Assembly (NCBI RefSeq): GCF_012933465.1
Contig: NZ_JABBND010000004.1
Span: 124,001 to 188,000, forward strand
Length of the DNA: 64,000 nucleotides
DNA from: Actinomycetospora sp. TBRC 11914
GTDB lineage: Bacteria > Actinomycetota > Actinomycetes > Mycobacteriales > Pseudonocardiaceae
Direction of reading: 5' to 3'
Part shown: one piece after another, positions 44,144 to 52,018 of the stretch
Layout: the number at the start of each line of letters is the position of its first letter
Numbering within the stretch: the stretch's first letter is position 1
Program-made: the position numbers and the translations under genes
The notes under the pieces: model-generated
The model's database searches: none
The model's input: the letters and a program-made list of their open reading frames with translations, nothing else
What the model was told of the DNA's origin: nothing

Positions 44144-44216
44144 GTGGCCTTCGGCCCCGTGAGCAGAAAGTGTCGGTATAGCGACAGTTAGTGCTCACGA
44201 GCGCGGAGCGCACCTA
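44141..44216. terminator. Bidirectional element with 40-bp central hairpin (B1)
   Basis: pknB's TAG runs into GGTGGCC-TTC-GGCC. trpG's TAG (opposite strand) runs into GGTGCGC-TCC-GCGC. Between them 44159–44198 (GTGAGCAGAAAGTGTCG ... GTGCTCAC) forms an imperfect hairpin. Nearly the same hairpin occurs at 57107–57148. Confidence 0.65.
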
Positions 44217-44864
44217 TCGGGGAGGGGCCGCCGCCAGCGCCAGGGCGCGGACGTCGCGGACGAGGTCCTCGACGAGCGTCTCGGCCACCGGGTGGCCAGA
44301 GCCGGCCATCCACGAGGCCAGCATCCGGTGCCCGTCCTCGGTGAGCACCGACTCCGGGTGGAACTGCACGCCCTCGAGCGGCAGCGTGCGGTGCCGCATC
44401 GCCATGAGCACGCCGTCCGCGGTCCACCCGGTGGGCTCGAGCTCGTCGGGCAGGGAGTCCGGGCGGACCGTCAGCGAGTGGTAGCGCGTCGCGGTGAACG
44501 GGTCGGCCAGACCGGCGAGCACGCCGGCGCCGCCGTGGTGCACCTGCGAGGTCTTGCCGTGGCGCAGCTCCGGGGCACGCTCGACGACGGCGCCGAACGC
44601 CGCGCCGAGCGCCTGGTGGCCGAGGCAGACGCCGAGCACCGGGCGTTCCGCGGCCCCGCAGCGCTCGATGACCTCGATGCTGCGACCCGCCTCCGCGGGC
44701 GTGCCCGGCCCGGGGCTGATCAGCACCCCGTCCACCTCGTCGGCGAGGGCGAGGACGTCGGGAGCGTCGTTGCGGCGCACGACCGGCTCGGCCCCGAGCT
44801 GGGCGAGGTACTGGACGAGGTTGTAGACGAAGCTGTCGTAGTTGTCGACGACGAGGACCCGCAC
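44214..44864 (-). CDS. trpG: Glutamine amidotransferase, anthranilate/aminodeoxychorismate synthase component II
   Basis: 216 residues from GTG 44864; TAGGCT lies seven bases upstream without a ribosome site, so leaderless. Class I amidotransferase: LVVDNYDSFVYNLVQYL, ISPGPGTPAEAG (oxyanion), catalytic Cys in GVCLGHQALG, and His/Glu in VQFHPESV. It supplies ammonia from glutamine to anthranilate synthase (TrpE) and/or aminodeoxychorismate synthase (PabB). Its position opposite pknB and next to crgA is the conserved actinobacterial place of trpG/pabA. Confidence 0.92.
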   Translation of the reverse strand: MRVLVVDNYDSFVYNLVQYLAQLGAEPVVRRNDAPDVLALADEVDGVLISPGPGTPAEAGRSIEVIERCGAAERPVLGVCLGHQALGAAFGAVVERAPELRHGKTSQVHHGGAGVLAGLADPFTATRYHSLTVRPDSLPDELEPTGWTADGVLMAMRHRTLPLEGVQFHPESVLTEDGHRMLASWMAGSGHPVAETLVEDLVRDVRALALAAAPPR

Positions 44865-44971
44865 GCCGGACAGCCTACGGTCCTCCGGGCGACGCGGCGT
44901 CGGCGTCGTGACCCGCTGGGATACCGTGGAGTGGACCCGCGTCCCCGCCGTCGTCGAGCGGAGCATCTCCC

Positions 44972-45229
44972 GTGCCGAAGTCCAAGGTCCGCCGCAAGCC
45001 GGCCTACACCCCGCCACCGCAGGCCTCCGCCACCAGGACCGCCGGCCCGTCCCACCCGGCCTACGTGATCATCATGCTGGCCATCGGGATCGTCGGGCTC
45101 GCGTGGCTGGTCGTGAACTACCTCGCCGGCGAGGACATCCCGTTCATGGCCCAGCTCGGTGGGTACAACTTCCTGGTCGGCTTCGGCCTCGTCGTGATCT
45201 CCCTGCTCATGACGATGAAGTGGCGCTGA
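44972..45229 (+). CDS. crgA: CrgA cell-division regulator
   Basis: 85 residues, GTG 44972, matching the usual CrgA size. A basic N-terminus (PKSKVRRKPAYTPPP) is followed by two membrane helices (YVIIMLAIGIVGLAWLVVNY and FLVGFGLVVISLLM). In mycobacteria it bridges FtsZ, FtsQ and PBPs at the septum; in Streptomyces it inhibits FtsZ-ring formation. It diverges from trpG. The DUF881 and sortase genes often found between crgA and trpG are absent. Confidence 0.95.
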   Translation: MPKSKVRRKPAYTPPPQASATRTAGPSHPAYVIIMLAIGIVGLAWLVVNYLAGEDIPFMAQLGGYNFLVGFGLVVISLLMTMKWR

Positions 45230-45280
45230 CCACCGCCCGAATTACACCGGTGTCGTTCGTCCCCACTGTGGACGGAGCCT

Positions 45281-45910
45281 GTGGACAGTCCTCATCCTTC
45301 CCGTGGCCATGACGACGGTCCACCGCGACGATGGGCCGCGCCGGTCCCGGCGGTCGTCCTCGGCCTCGTGGCCGCGGTTGGGCTGCTCGCCTGGGTGGTG
45401 CTGGGCGCACGGACCGGCGGCCTCGACGGGCCGGGCCGGCTCCTGCTGGGGCTCGCCGGGGTGGCCGTGGGGATCGCGGCGCTGATCGGGCTGCGGGCCC
45501 GGCCCCGGCTGGCCGCGGACGACGACGCGCTCGTCCTGCGCGGGCCGCTCGGCACGCGGCGCTGGCCCTGGTCGCGCGTCGACGCCGTCCGCGTGGTGCG
45601 GATGCGCCGGCTCGGCGTCCCCGCCGCCTACCTCGAGATCGACGCCCGGGACGACGACGGCACCGAGCGGCTCCTCGTGCTCGGCCGCCTCGAGCTCGGC
45701 ACCGACCCCCGGGACGTGGCGGACGCCCTGCAGGCCCACCGCGCCGACGTCGGGCGCGCGCGGTCGGCGGGCCCGGGGTCAGGCCCCGCGGCGGCAGGAC
45801 GTGGCCGTGTCGCAGACGATCGGGCCGAAGGACACGTCGCGCAGGACGATCGCGACGAGCAGGAGGACGACGATCCCGCCGGCGACGACGAGCCCCGCGG
45901 CGGGACGTGA
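45281..45910 (+). CDS. PH-domain membrane protein (Rv0010c-like) with antisense-derived tail
   Basis: 209 residues, GTG 45281. Two membrane helices (VPAVVLGLVAAVGLLAWVVL and LLLGLAGVAVGIAALIGL) precede a bacterial PH-like domain (RPRLAADDDALVLRGPLGTR, WPWSRVDAVRVVRMRRLG). The domain should end near residue 160; the last ~45 residues (45779–45910) are read from the strand opposite the rhomboid C-terminus and are Asp/Gly-rich. The original stop was probably lost. This gene follows crgA as in mycobacteria. Confidence 0.78.
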   Translation: MDSPHPSRGHDDGPPRRWAAPVPAVVLGLVAAVGLLAWVVLGARTGGLDGPGRLLLGLAGVAVGIAALIGLRARPRLAADDDALVLRGPLGTRRWPWSRVDAVRVVRMRRLGVPAAYLEIDARDDDGTERLLVLGRLELGTDPRDVADALQAHRADVGRARSAGPGSGPAAAGRGRVADDRAEGHVAQDDRDEQEDDDPAGDDEPRGGT

Positions 45911-46672
45911 GCGCGCGGGGCCGTGCACCATCCCGGCGGCCACGGCGGCGCCGACCACGAGCCCGCCGAGGTGACCGAGCAGCGAGATGCCGGGGATCGT
46001 CAGCGAGAGCACGACGTTGACGGCGATCACGATGAGTGCCTGCGTCATCGGCAGCTGCAGGCGCCGCAGCAGGACGACCAGCGCGCCCATGAGGCCGAAG
46101 ATCGCCCCGGAGGCACCGGCCACCTCGCCGCCGGGGCTGCCGAAGAGCATCACGGCCGCCGAGCCGCCGAGCAGCGAGGCGCCGTAGAGCACCGAGAAGC
46201 GCAGCCGGCCGAGCACCAGCTCGACGTCCCGCCCGAGGAACCACAGGGCGATCATGTTGAACACCAGGTGCAGCGGGCCGATGTGCAGGAAGCCCGACGT
46301 CACCAGCCGCCACCAGCCGCCACCCGCGACCTGCACGGGCGCGAGGGCGGCGGCGGCGAACACCGAGCCGGAGGCGTTGTCGCCGACGCTGCCCGCGTTC
46401 ACCGCCGTCAGCACGAAGACCGCGACGTTGATCGCGATGAGCGTCGGCACGACCACCGGGGTGTCCGACCGCCGCGCGGTCCGGGCCCGGGGCGTGCTCC
46501 GCGCACCGGCCGACACGCAGTCGACGCACTGCATCCCGACCGAGGCCTCGCGGAGGCACTCCGGGCAGGCCGGCCGGTCGCAGCGGGTGCAGCGCAGACC
46601 GGTCGGGCGGTCCGGGTGTCGGACGCAGACGTGGGTCTGGGCCTGGGGTGGGCCGCCCGCGGGAACGCTCAT
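45779..46672 (-). CDS. Rhomboid family intramembrane serine protease with N-terminal zinc finger
   Basis: 297 residues from ATG 46672 (TGGGGGC upstream; GTG 46723 would add 17 residues). A B-box-like Cys/His zinc finger (CVRHPDRPTGLRCTRCDRPA, then CPECLR and CVDC) precedes a rhomboid domain with six or more helices. Features: FLHIGPLHLVFNM, catalytic Ser in GASGAIFG and His in GHLGGLVVG. Rhomboids cleave membrane helices near the outer face. Homologous to mycobacterial Rv0110-type proteases. Its 3' end overlaps the PH gene by 132 bp. It follows ppiA on the same strand. Confidence 0.92.
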   Translation of the reverse strand: MSVPAGGPPQAQTHVCVRHPDRPTGLRCTRCDRPACPECLREASVGMQCVDCVSAGARSTPRARTARRSDTPVVVPTLIAINVAVFVLTAVNAGSVGDNASGSVFAAAALAPVQVAGGGWWRLVTSGFLHIGPLHLVFNMIALWFLGRDVELVLGRLRFSVLYGASLLGGSAAVMLFGSPGGEVAGASGAIFGLMGALVVLLRRLQLPMTQALIVIAVNVVLSLTIPGISLLGHLGGLVVGAAVAAGMVHGPARSRPAAGLVVAGGIVVLLLVAIVLRDVSFGPIVCDTATSCRRGA

Positions 46673-46739
46673 GCCCCCATTGTCCGGACCGTCCGGTGAC
46701 GGTGTCGTCGGTTCCGGCGACACCGGCGCCGGGAGGACC

Positions 46740-47279
46740 TCAGCGGGAGACCTCGACGCTCTCGATGACGATGTCGGAGACCGGGCGGTCGCCGGGGCCG
46801 GTCGGGGTGGCGGCGATCGAGTCGACGACGTCGCGGGAGGACTGGTCGGCGACCTCGCCGAAGATCGTGTGCTTGCGGTTCAGCCAGGTGGTGGGCGCCA
46901 CGGTGATGAAGAACTGCGAGCCGTTGGTGCCGGGGCCCGCGTTCGCCATCGCCAGCAGGTACGGGCGGTCGAAGCGCAGGTCCGGGTGGAACTCGTCGGC
47001 GAACTTGTAGCCCGGCCCGCCGCGGCCGGTCCCCGTGGGGTCGCCCGTCTGCAGCATGAACCCGGCGATGACGCGGTGGAAGATCGTGCCGTCGTAGAAC
47101 GGCCCGCTCGACGAGCCCTTCGCGTTCGGCTCGCTGTACTGGCCCTCGCCCGTCGCCAGCCCGACGAAGTTCGCCACGGTCTTGGGCGCCTGGTCACCGA
47201 AGAGGTTGACGGTGATGTCGCCGTTCGAGGTGTGCAGCGTCGCGGTCGGCCCGTTCTCGGCATTCGTCACGGGCGTCAT
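46740..47279 (-). CDS. ppiA: PpiA: cyclophilin-type peptidyl-prolyl isomerase
   Basis: 179 residues from ATG 47279. The cyclophilin fold is clear: TLHTSNGDITVNLFGDQAPKT, FYDGTIFHRVIAGFMLQTGDP (catalytic Arg and active-site Phe), GTNGSQFFITVAPTTWLN (Gln, Phe) and HTIFGEV. It speeds cis-trans isomerisation of prolyl bonds. No signal peptide, so cytosolic. Same place as Rv0009 in the oriC-proximal block. Confidence 0.95.
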   Translation of the reverse strand: MTPVTNAENGPTATLHTSNGDITVNLFGDQAPKTVANFVGLATGEGQYSEPNAKGSSSGPFYDGTIFHRVIAGFMLQTGDPTGTGRGGPGYKFADEFHPDLRFDRPYLLAMANAGPGTNGSQFFITVAPTTWLNRKHTIFGEVADQSSRDVVDSIAATPTGPGDRPVSDIVIESVEVSR

Positions 47280-47375
47280 CGTGCCACCGCCGGACCAGCG
47301 GGTGTGACGCACCGGCGGGTCGGGCACTTGCACACAGGGGAATGGCGGCATAGTGAGCCGCCACCGAGGAGTGAG

Positions 47376-48365
47376 GTGTCGCCGTTGAGCAGCAGCAAGA
47401 CCGTGATCGGTGCCAGGGAGGACCTGGACGATCTCCGCAAGGAGGGGCGTCGCGCGCGCAAGAAGGCGGCCAAGCACGCCGAGAAGGCCGCCGCCCAGGC
47501 CCGCAAGGACCGTGAGAAGGCGCGCAAGCAGGGCGCCAAGAAGCGCGCCGAGGTCCGTCGCGACGTGCGCCAGGCCGCCGACGAGGCGCGCCAGCGCGTG
47601 CTCGACGCCCGGGCCGACGCCCGCAAGCGCGCCCAGGAGGCCCAGTCCGAGGCGCGCAAGCGCGCCCAGGAGGCCCGCGCCGAGGGGCGCAAGCGCGCCA
47701 ACCAGGCCGCCAAGGACGCCCGCAAGCAGGCCAAGTCGTACGCGAAGGACGCCCGCAAGGCGCTCGAGAAGTCGTCGGTGCCCACGAGCGTGGACGAGCT
47801 GCGCGACCTCGGCGGCTCGTACGCCAAGGACGCCCGCAAGGCCCTCGAGAAGTCGTCCCTGCCGTCCAGCGTGGACGAGCTGCGCGACCTCGGCGGCTCG
47901 TACGCCAAGGACGCCCGCAAGGCCCTCGAGAAGTCGTCCGTGCCGACCAGCACGGGCGAGCTCCGTGACCTCGGTGAGTCCGTGCGCGGGACGCTGGAGG
48001 GCGGGCTGACCGGGGTGCGCAAGGACCTCGCGGCGCGCATCGAGCCCGAGGAGACCAAGAAGCGCCGCCGCTGGGGCCTGTGGATCGTGCTCGGCATCCT
48101 CGGCGCGGGCATCGCCGTGGTCGCCACGCGCAAGGCGCCCGAGCTCCCGCCGCCGCCCCCGCCGGCGCCGCGGCCCAAGCCGGCGCCGACCACCGCGGCG
48201 GGTCCGTCGACGAACACGCCGGCCGCCGCGGCCGGTGCGGTGCCGGACCCGGAGGAGCCGGGCGGCGTCGTCCCGCCGTCGTCGCCGACCGACAAGGTGT
48301 CCCCGAGCCCCAGCACCAACGGGACCACGGGCACGAACAAGCCGGCGGGCGGCTCGCAGAGCTGA
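47376..48365 (+). CDS. Ala/Lys-rich coiled-coil membrane protein with 27-residue repeats
   Basis: 329 residues from GTG 47376 with GAGGAG four bases upstream. Residues 15–130 are a highly charged coiled coil (KAAKHAEKAAAQARKDREKA and on). Three 27-residue repeats (SYAKDARKALEKSS-PTS-VDELRDLGG) follow. Then one membrane helix (WGLWIVLGILGAGIAVVAT) and a Pro/Thr-rich outer tail. It occupies the place of Rv0008c next to ppiA in mycobacteria, also an uncharacterised membrane protein, though similarity is not obvious. It might organise the division or polar complex. Confidence 0.8.
   Translation: MSPLSSSKTVIGAREDLDDLRKEGRRARKKAAKHAEKAAAQARKDREKARKQGAKKRAEVRRDVRQAADEARQRVLDARADARKRAQEAQSEARKRAQEARAEGRKRANQAAKDARKQAKSYAKDARKALEKSSVPTSVDELRDLGGSYAKDARKALEKSSLPSSVDELRDLGGSYAKDARKALEKSSVPTSTGELRDLGESVRGTLEGGLTGVRKDLAARIEPEETKKRRRWGLWIVLGILGAGIAVVATRKAPELPPPPPPAPRPKPAPTTAAGPSTNTPAAAAGAVPDPEEPGGVVPPSSPTDKVSPSPSTNGTTGTNKPAGGSQS
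47735..47965. repeat. 81-bp in-frame tandem repeat, three copies
   Basis: Units beginning at about 47737, 47818 and 47899 share TCGTACGC(G/C)AAGGACGCCCG and GTGGACGAGCTGCGCGACCT with few changes. They encode the 27-residue helical repeats of the coiled-coil protein. Confidence 0.85.
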
Positions 48366-48389
48366 CGCCGCCGCACCCCGTTCCCCTTC

Positions 48390-48431
48390 GCGGCCGGTCC
48401 CGGACGCCCACGCGGCGCCGGGGCCGGCCGC
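48390..48431. terminator. 14-bp stem between convergent genes
   Basis: Arms 48390–48403 and 48418–48431 pair with one G·U. It lies between the coiled-coil protein gene and the DUF1023 hydrolase gene, both ending here. Confidence 0.6.
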
Positions 48432-48451
48432 GGGTGTGTCCGGGGGTCGGC

Positions 48452-49831
48452 TCAGGCACCGGGCCGCAGCGGCCGCGGGCCGAACAGGCCCCGCAGCCGG
48501 TCGCCCGCGCCGACGGCCGGGTCCTCGACGACGTCCGTGCCCCGTCCCGCGACCACCGCCGCGACCCCGTCCGCGCTCGTGCTCCCCGGGCGCAGGTACC
48601 CGGTGTGCCCCCGGATCCCCGCCGTCGCGGGTCCTGACGCCGCGGGGCGCGGACCCGTCGGGAGCAGGCGGACCCCCGGTTCGGCGCTCGGGTCCGGCCC
48701 GAACCAGCCGGTGTCGGCGACCGGGTCGCCCCGGGCCTCGCCGACCCAGACGTGACCCCGGCGCGCCGGCCACGGGGTGACCCCGGGCGAGCCGAGCAGC
48801 ACCACGTCGTCGACGCCGCCCGCCGCGGGCAGGGCCTGCGCCACGGTCAGGGTGCCGTAGGAGTGGCCGATCGCGGTGACGTGCGCCGGGCCGTCCGGGC
48901 GGGCGGCGTCGAGGCCGGTGAGGAAGGACGCGAGCCGGTCGGCGGCGCCGGCGGCGGGCCCGGTGCCCAGCACCGTCCGCGCCGGGTCGGTGACCTCCGA
49001 CCACTGGGGCGCGGCGTAGTCGTACCAGGCGACGACCGCGGTGTCCGGCCCCGCGCGGGCCGCCAGCGCGTCGAGCTCGGCGACCCGCCCGGGGAGATCC
49101 TCGGCGCAGGCGGTGAAGCCGGGGACGACGACGCCCACGTGGCGGGCGTGGTCGACGTCGCCGCTCTCGACCGCCGCGCGGCCGGCCACCGGGTCGAGGT
49201 CGAGCAGGGCGTGGCCGGAGGCCGTCGTCGCCGCCGCGATCGCGTCCAGCCGCCGGAGCCGGGCGTGCACCCCGGCCAGGCGGGTCTCGACGTCCTGCAG
49301 GTCGCCGAAGCCGGTCGCGTGGTCGCGGGCGGCGTCGAGGGCCACCTCCTGGGCGGCCACCTCGGCGCGCGCCGCCGCGAGCCGGCGCCGGTTGGCACGA
49401 TCGCGGTCGAGGGCGGGGATGCCGTCGAGCCCGCCGACGAGCTCGGGGCGCCCGGCCGTCAGCCGGGCCCGTTCCGTGGGGTCGAGCCCCGACCACCAGT
49501 GCGCCACGGCGGTGGGCTCCGGGCCCTCGCGCGGGGCCCCGGCCGGGTCCGGGGCGGGCCGGGCCGCCGCGAGGAGCGCCGCGGTGAGCCGGACGTCGTC
49601 GGCCGGGCCGGTCCGCGCCGAGGTCGCGACGTCGGCCACGACGGCCGCGAGACGGCGCGCGCGGTCGACGACGGCGCCGCCCCGGTCGACGAGCCGCGCC
49701 CACTGCGCCCGGGCCGCCTCCGACGCCGGGCCGGACCAGCCCGGTGGGAGGGCGGGCCCGAACACCGCCCGCTCCCACGTCGCGGCCGCCGACGCCAGCG
49801 ACCGGGACGCCTCGCCGAACGCCGCCGTCAC
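48452..49831 (-). CDS. DUF1023 alpha/beta hydrolase
   Basis: 459 residues from GTG 49831, overlapping the upstream gene's stop (GTGA). The N-terminal ~190 residues are helical (WXG100/ESX-like and coiled). The C-terminal DUF1023 hydrolase has VGVVVPGFTACAEDL, DTAVVAWYDYAAPQW, the nucleophile in AIGHSYGTLTVA, LLGSPGV and a final His in IRGHTGYL. This two-part layout is common in actinobacteria and often linked to type VII secretion substrates. Substrate unknown. Confidence 0.87.
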   Translation of the reverse strand: MTAAFGEASRSLASAAATWERAVFGPALPPGWSGPASEAARAQWARLVDRGGAVVDRARRLAAVVADVATSARTGPADDVRLTAALLAAARPAPDPAGAPREGPEPTAVAHWWSGLDPTERARLTAGRPELVGGLDGIPALDRDRANRRRLAAARAEVAAQEVALDAARDHATGFGDLQDVETRLAGVHARLRRLDAIAAATTASGHALLDLDPVAGRAAVESGDVDHARHVGVVVPGFTACAEDLPGRVAELDALAARAGPDTAVVAWYDYAAPQWSEVTDPARTVLGTGPAAGAADRLASFLTGLDAARPDGPAHVTAIGHSYGTLTVAQALPAAGGVDDVVLLGSPGVTPWPARRGHVWVGEARGDPVADTGWFGPDPSAEPGVRLLPTGPRPAASGPATAGIRGHTGYLRPGSTSADGVAAVVAGRGTDVVEDPAVGAGDRLRGLFGPRPLRPGA

Positions 49832-50127
49832 CGCACGCCCCGCGCGAGCGTGGCGTCCGCGTCGGTCGCACTCGTCGCGGTGGCGGCGAGCGCCTCGCCC
49901 AGGGCCAGGACACCGGCCACCCAGCGGGCACCGTCGGCCTCCCACGCCGCGGCCAGCGCCTCGGCGACCGGAGCGGCGCGGGAGGCGGGCAGCGCCGCGG
50001 CGAGCGCCCGCAGTCCGGCGACGAGCTCGCGCACCGCCTCCTGTCCCTGCCGCGCGGCCGCCGCGAGCTCCACGGCCGTGCTCCGCAGGTCCTCGGGGTC
50101 GAGGGCGAACCCCGTCGTGTCGGTCAT
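49828..50127 (-). CDS. Small helical WXG100/ESX-like protein
   Basis: 99 residues from ATG 50127. It is Ala-rich and helical (DLRSTAVELAAAARQGQEAV, PVAEALAAAWEADGARWVAG) with a W-E-A-D-G turn resembling WXG100 proteins. It is translationally coupled to the DUF1023 gene, whose N-terminus is also helical, suggesting a partner pair. No type VII secretion core gene is in the window. Confidence 0.75.
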   Translation of the reverse strand: MTDTTGFALDPEDLRSTAVELAAAARQGQEAVRELVAGLRALAAALPASRAAPVAEALAAAWEADGARWVAGVLALGEALAATATSATDADATLARGVR

Positions 50128-50487
50128 GTCGGAGGGACGCGCCCCGGGCCGCCGTCGAAACCCGGCCAGGTGGCGCCTGGGGACCGGGAGGGTCGGCCGT
50201 GCCGCTGGGGACGGGCGGCTGGGCCGAACGGCGGCGCGCGGCTGTTTCCGACGAAGGGCGCCCACCGCCCATCTACCCGAGCAAGGGTGCCCCTCGCTCA
50301 GAACCCGACCGGGCCCGACGTTCCGACGAAGGGCGCCCACCGCCGATCTACCCGAGCAAGGGTGCCCCTCGCTCACAACCGGCCGGGCCCGACGTTCCGA
50401 CGAAGGGCGCCCACCGCCGATCTACCCGAACGAAGGTGCCCCTCGCTCGGATCGAGACCCACCGCCGGACCTGGTTCACTGCCGCCC
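50128..50487. other. Divergent promoter region filled with tandem repeats
   Basis: 360 bp between the WXG-like gene and mug, which diverge. Its right half is occupied by three ~75-bp direct repeats (50246–50450). The left half (50128–50245) shows no gene. Promoters for both sides must lie here. Confidence 0.55.
50246..50450. repeat. Three ~75-bp direct repeats upstream of mug
   Basis: Copies begin at 50246, 50321 and 50395. Each has TTCCGACGAAGGGCGCCCAC, a GATCTACCCGA stretch and a stem GAGCAAGGG-TGC-CCCTCGCTC (one mismatch), followed by a variable 20-base spacer. The units are over 90% identical. They could be operators, a slippage expansion or an interspersed element. Confidence 0.85.
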
Positions 50488-51120
50488 GTGGCCGGCGCAC
50501 CCGCAGGAGACCGACCCGCCCGTCCCACCCGCGCCGAGCTCGAGGCCGCCCGCGACCGGCTCCTCCCCGACGTGCTCCCCGGCCCCGGCGATCCCCCGCT
50601 GCAGGTGCTCTTCAGCGGCATCAACCCCGGGCTCGTCTCCGCGTACACCGGCCACCACTTCGCCCGCCCCGGCAACCGGTTCTGGCCCGCCCTCCACGCC
50701 GGCGGCTTCACCCCGCGCGTGTTCACCCCGGCCGAGCAGGACCTCCTCCCCGCGCTGGGCCTCGGCATCACCAACGTCGCGCCGCGCGCCACCGCCCGGG
50801 CCGACGAGCTGTCGGACGCCGAACTGGTCGCCGGGGGCGAGCGGCTGCGGGCCCTCGTCGCCGCCCGGGAACCGGCCTGGCTCGCCGTCGTCGGGATCGT
50901 CGCCTACCGCGTCGCGTTCGCGGACCGCACCGCCGTCGTCGGCCCGCAGGACCGCCGTCTGGGCGCCACCCGGGTCTGGGTCCTGCCCAACCCCAGCGGC
51001 CTCAACGCGCACTACACGCCGGCCTCGCTGGGGGAGGCGTTCGCCGCCCTGCGCCGGGCCGTGCGCGTCATGGACACCACTGACGTGCATCGATGCGCAC
51101 CCGACGATCTTCGGGATTGA
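50488..51120 (+). CDS. mug: G/U mismatch-specific DNA glycosylase
   Basis: 210 residues from GTG 50488; TTCACT lies seven bases upstream, a possible leaderless start. MUG/TDG family signatures: LFSGINPGLVSAYTGHHFARP (catalytic Asn in INPG) and VLPNPSGLNAHY. It removes uracil or ethenocytosine opposite guanine in DNA repair. The last ~15 residues are extra and not family-specific. It lies upstream of the MBL operon but 79 bp apart and is probably separate. Confidence 0.92.
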   Translation: MAGAPAGDRPARPTRAELEAARDRLLPDVLPGPGDPPLQVLFSGINPGLVSAYTGHHFARPGNRFWPALHAGGFTPRVFTPAEQDLLPALGLGITNVAPRATARADELSDAELVAGGERLRALVAAREPAWLAVVGIVAYRVAFADRTAVVGPQDRRLGATRVWVLPNPSGLNAHYTPASLGEAFAALRRAVRVMDTTDVHRCAPDDLRD

Positions 51121-51199
51121 CCGTGGCCCCGGTCACAGGCAAGGTCCATCCTCGGGGACCCGAACTCGGCGCAGCCCGGACTCGACGTGGAGGTCAGCG

Positions 51200-52018
51200 G
51201 TGGCCAGTGGCGACATCAAGGTGAGCATCCTGGACTGCGGGGCGATGACCGCGGACCTGACGTGGTTGCTCCTCAAGCCGGGGCGGTCGATCCGCCCCCG
51301 CCAGCAGCGGGACCAGCCGACCGAGTGGGCGACGGTGCCGACGCACTGCGTGCTGGTCGAGACGCCCGACGGCACGATCCTCTGGGACACCAGCTGCCCC
51401 CGTGACTGGGAGGAGCGCTGGGGGCCGACGGGGCTGCAGGACTTCTTCCCGTACGAGAAGGTCAGCGAGGAGGAGTACCTCGACTCGCGGCTCAAGCAGA
51501 TCGGCGTCGGCGTCAACCAGATCGACTACGTGGTGCTCAGCCACCTCCACTTCGACCACTGCGGCAACGCCGACCTCTTCAAGGACTCCTCGGCCAAGCT
51601 GATCTGCAGCGACAAGGAGAAGGAGTTCGCCTTCGGCTTCGACGGGCTGTTCACCGGGGCGCACCTGAAGACCGACTACGAGGAGCTGAACTGGGAGACG
51701 GTCTCGGGCGACACCGAGTTCCTGCCCGGCGTCACGCTGCTCCAGACCCCCGGCCACACCCCCGGCACGATGTCGATGCAGGTCGACCTGCCCGACACCG
51801 GCACGATGATCTTCACGTCCGACGCCGTGTACATGGGCGAGTCCTACGGGCCGCCGACCACGCCGGCCGCGATCGTCAACGACATGGGCCAGTTCTACTC
51901 GTCGGTGGAGAAGATCCGGAACATCGCCGAGGAGAAGGACGCCACCGTCGTCTTCGGCCACGACGCGGACCAGATCCACCAGCTCAGGACCGTCTCGAAC
52001 GGAGGCTCCTACACGTGA
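51200..52018 (+). CDS. MBL-fold lactonase-like hydrolase (AHL lactonase family)
   Basis: 272 residues from GTG 51200 with GGAGG six bases upstream. The dinuclear zinc site is complete: LSHLHFDHCGN (HxHxDH), TPGHTPGTM (His), TSDAVYM (bridging Asp) and VFGHDAD (His). The fold places it with AiiA/AttM lactonases, which open N-acyl-homoserine lactone or gamma-butyrolactone rings. In Agrobacterium AttM/BlcC is encoded with a gamma-hydroxybutyrate dehydrogenase and a succinic semialdehyde dehydrogenase, matching the next genes here. It overlaps the next gene by 4 bp (GTGA). Confidence 0.87.
   Translation: MASGDIKVSILDCGAMTADLTWLLLKPGRSIRPRQQRDQPTEWATVPTHCVLVETPDGTILWDTSCPRDWEERWGPTGLQDFFPYEKVSEEEYLDSRLKQIGVGVNQIDYVVLSHLHFDHCGNADLFKDSSAKLICSDKEKEFAFGFDGLFTGAHLKTDYEELNWETVSGDTEFLPGVTLLQTPGHTPGTMSMQVDLPDTGTMIFTSDAVYMGESYGPPTTPAAIVNDMGQFYSSVEKIRNIAEEKDATVVFGHDADQIHQLRTVSNGGSYT

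Noticed and set aside
46740-49931. A single >1000-residue frame on the minus strand including ppiA
   Set aside because: Only the last 179 codons are ppiA. The upstream part is Arg/Pro/Gly shadow sequence crossing two other real genes on the plus and minus strands.
48452-50127. Type VII secretion locus
   Set aside because: A WXG-like protein and DUF1023 hydrolase are present, but no EccC, EccD or other core gene is found nearby.
50246-50450. CRISPR array
   Set aside because: Repeats are long (~55 conserved bases) with short, partly conserved spacers, only three units, and no cas genes.
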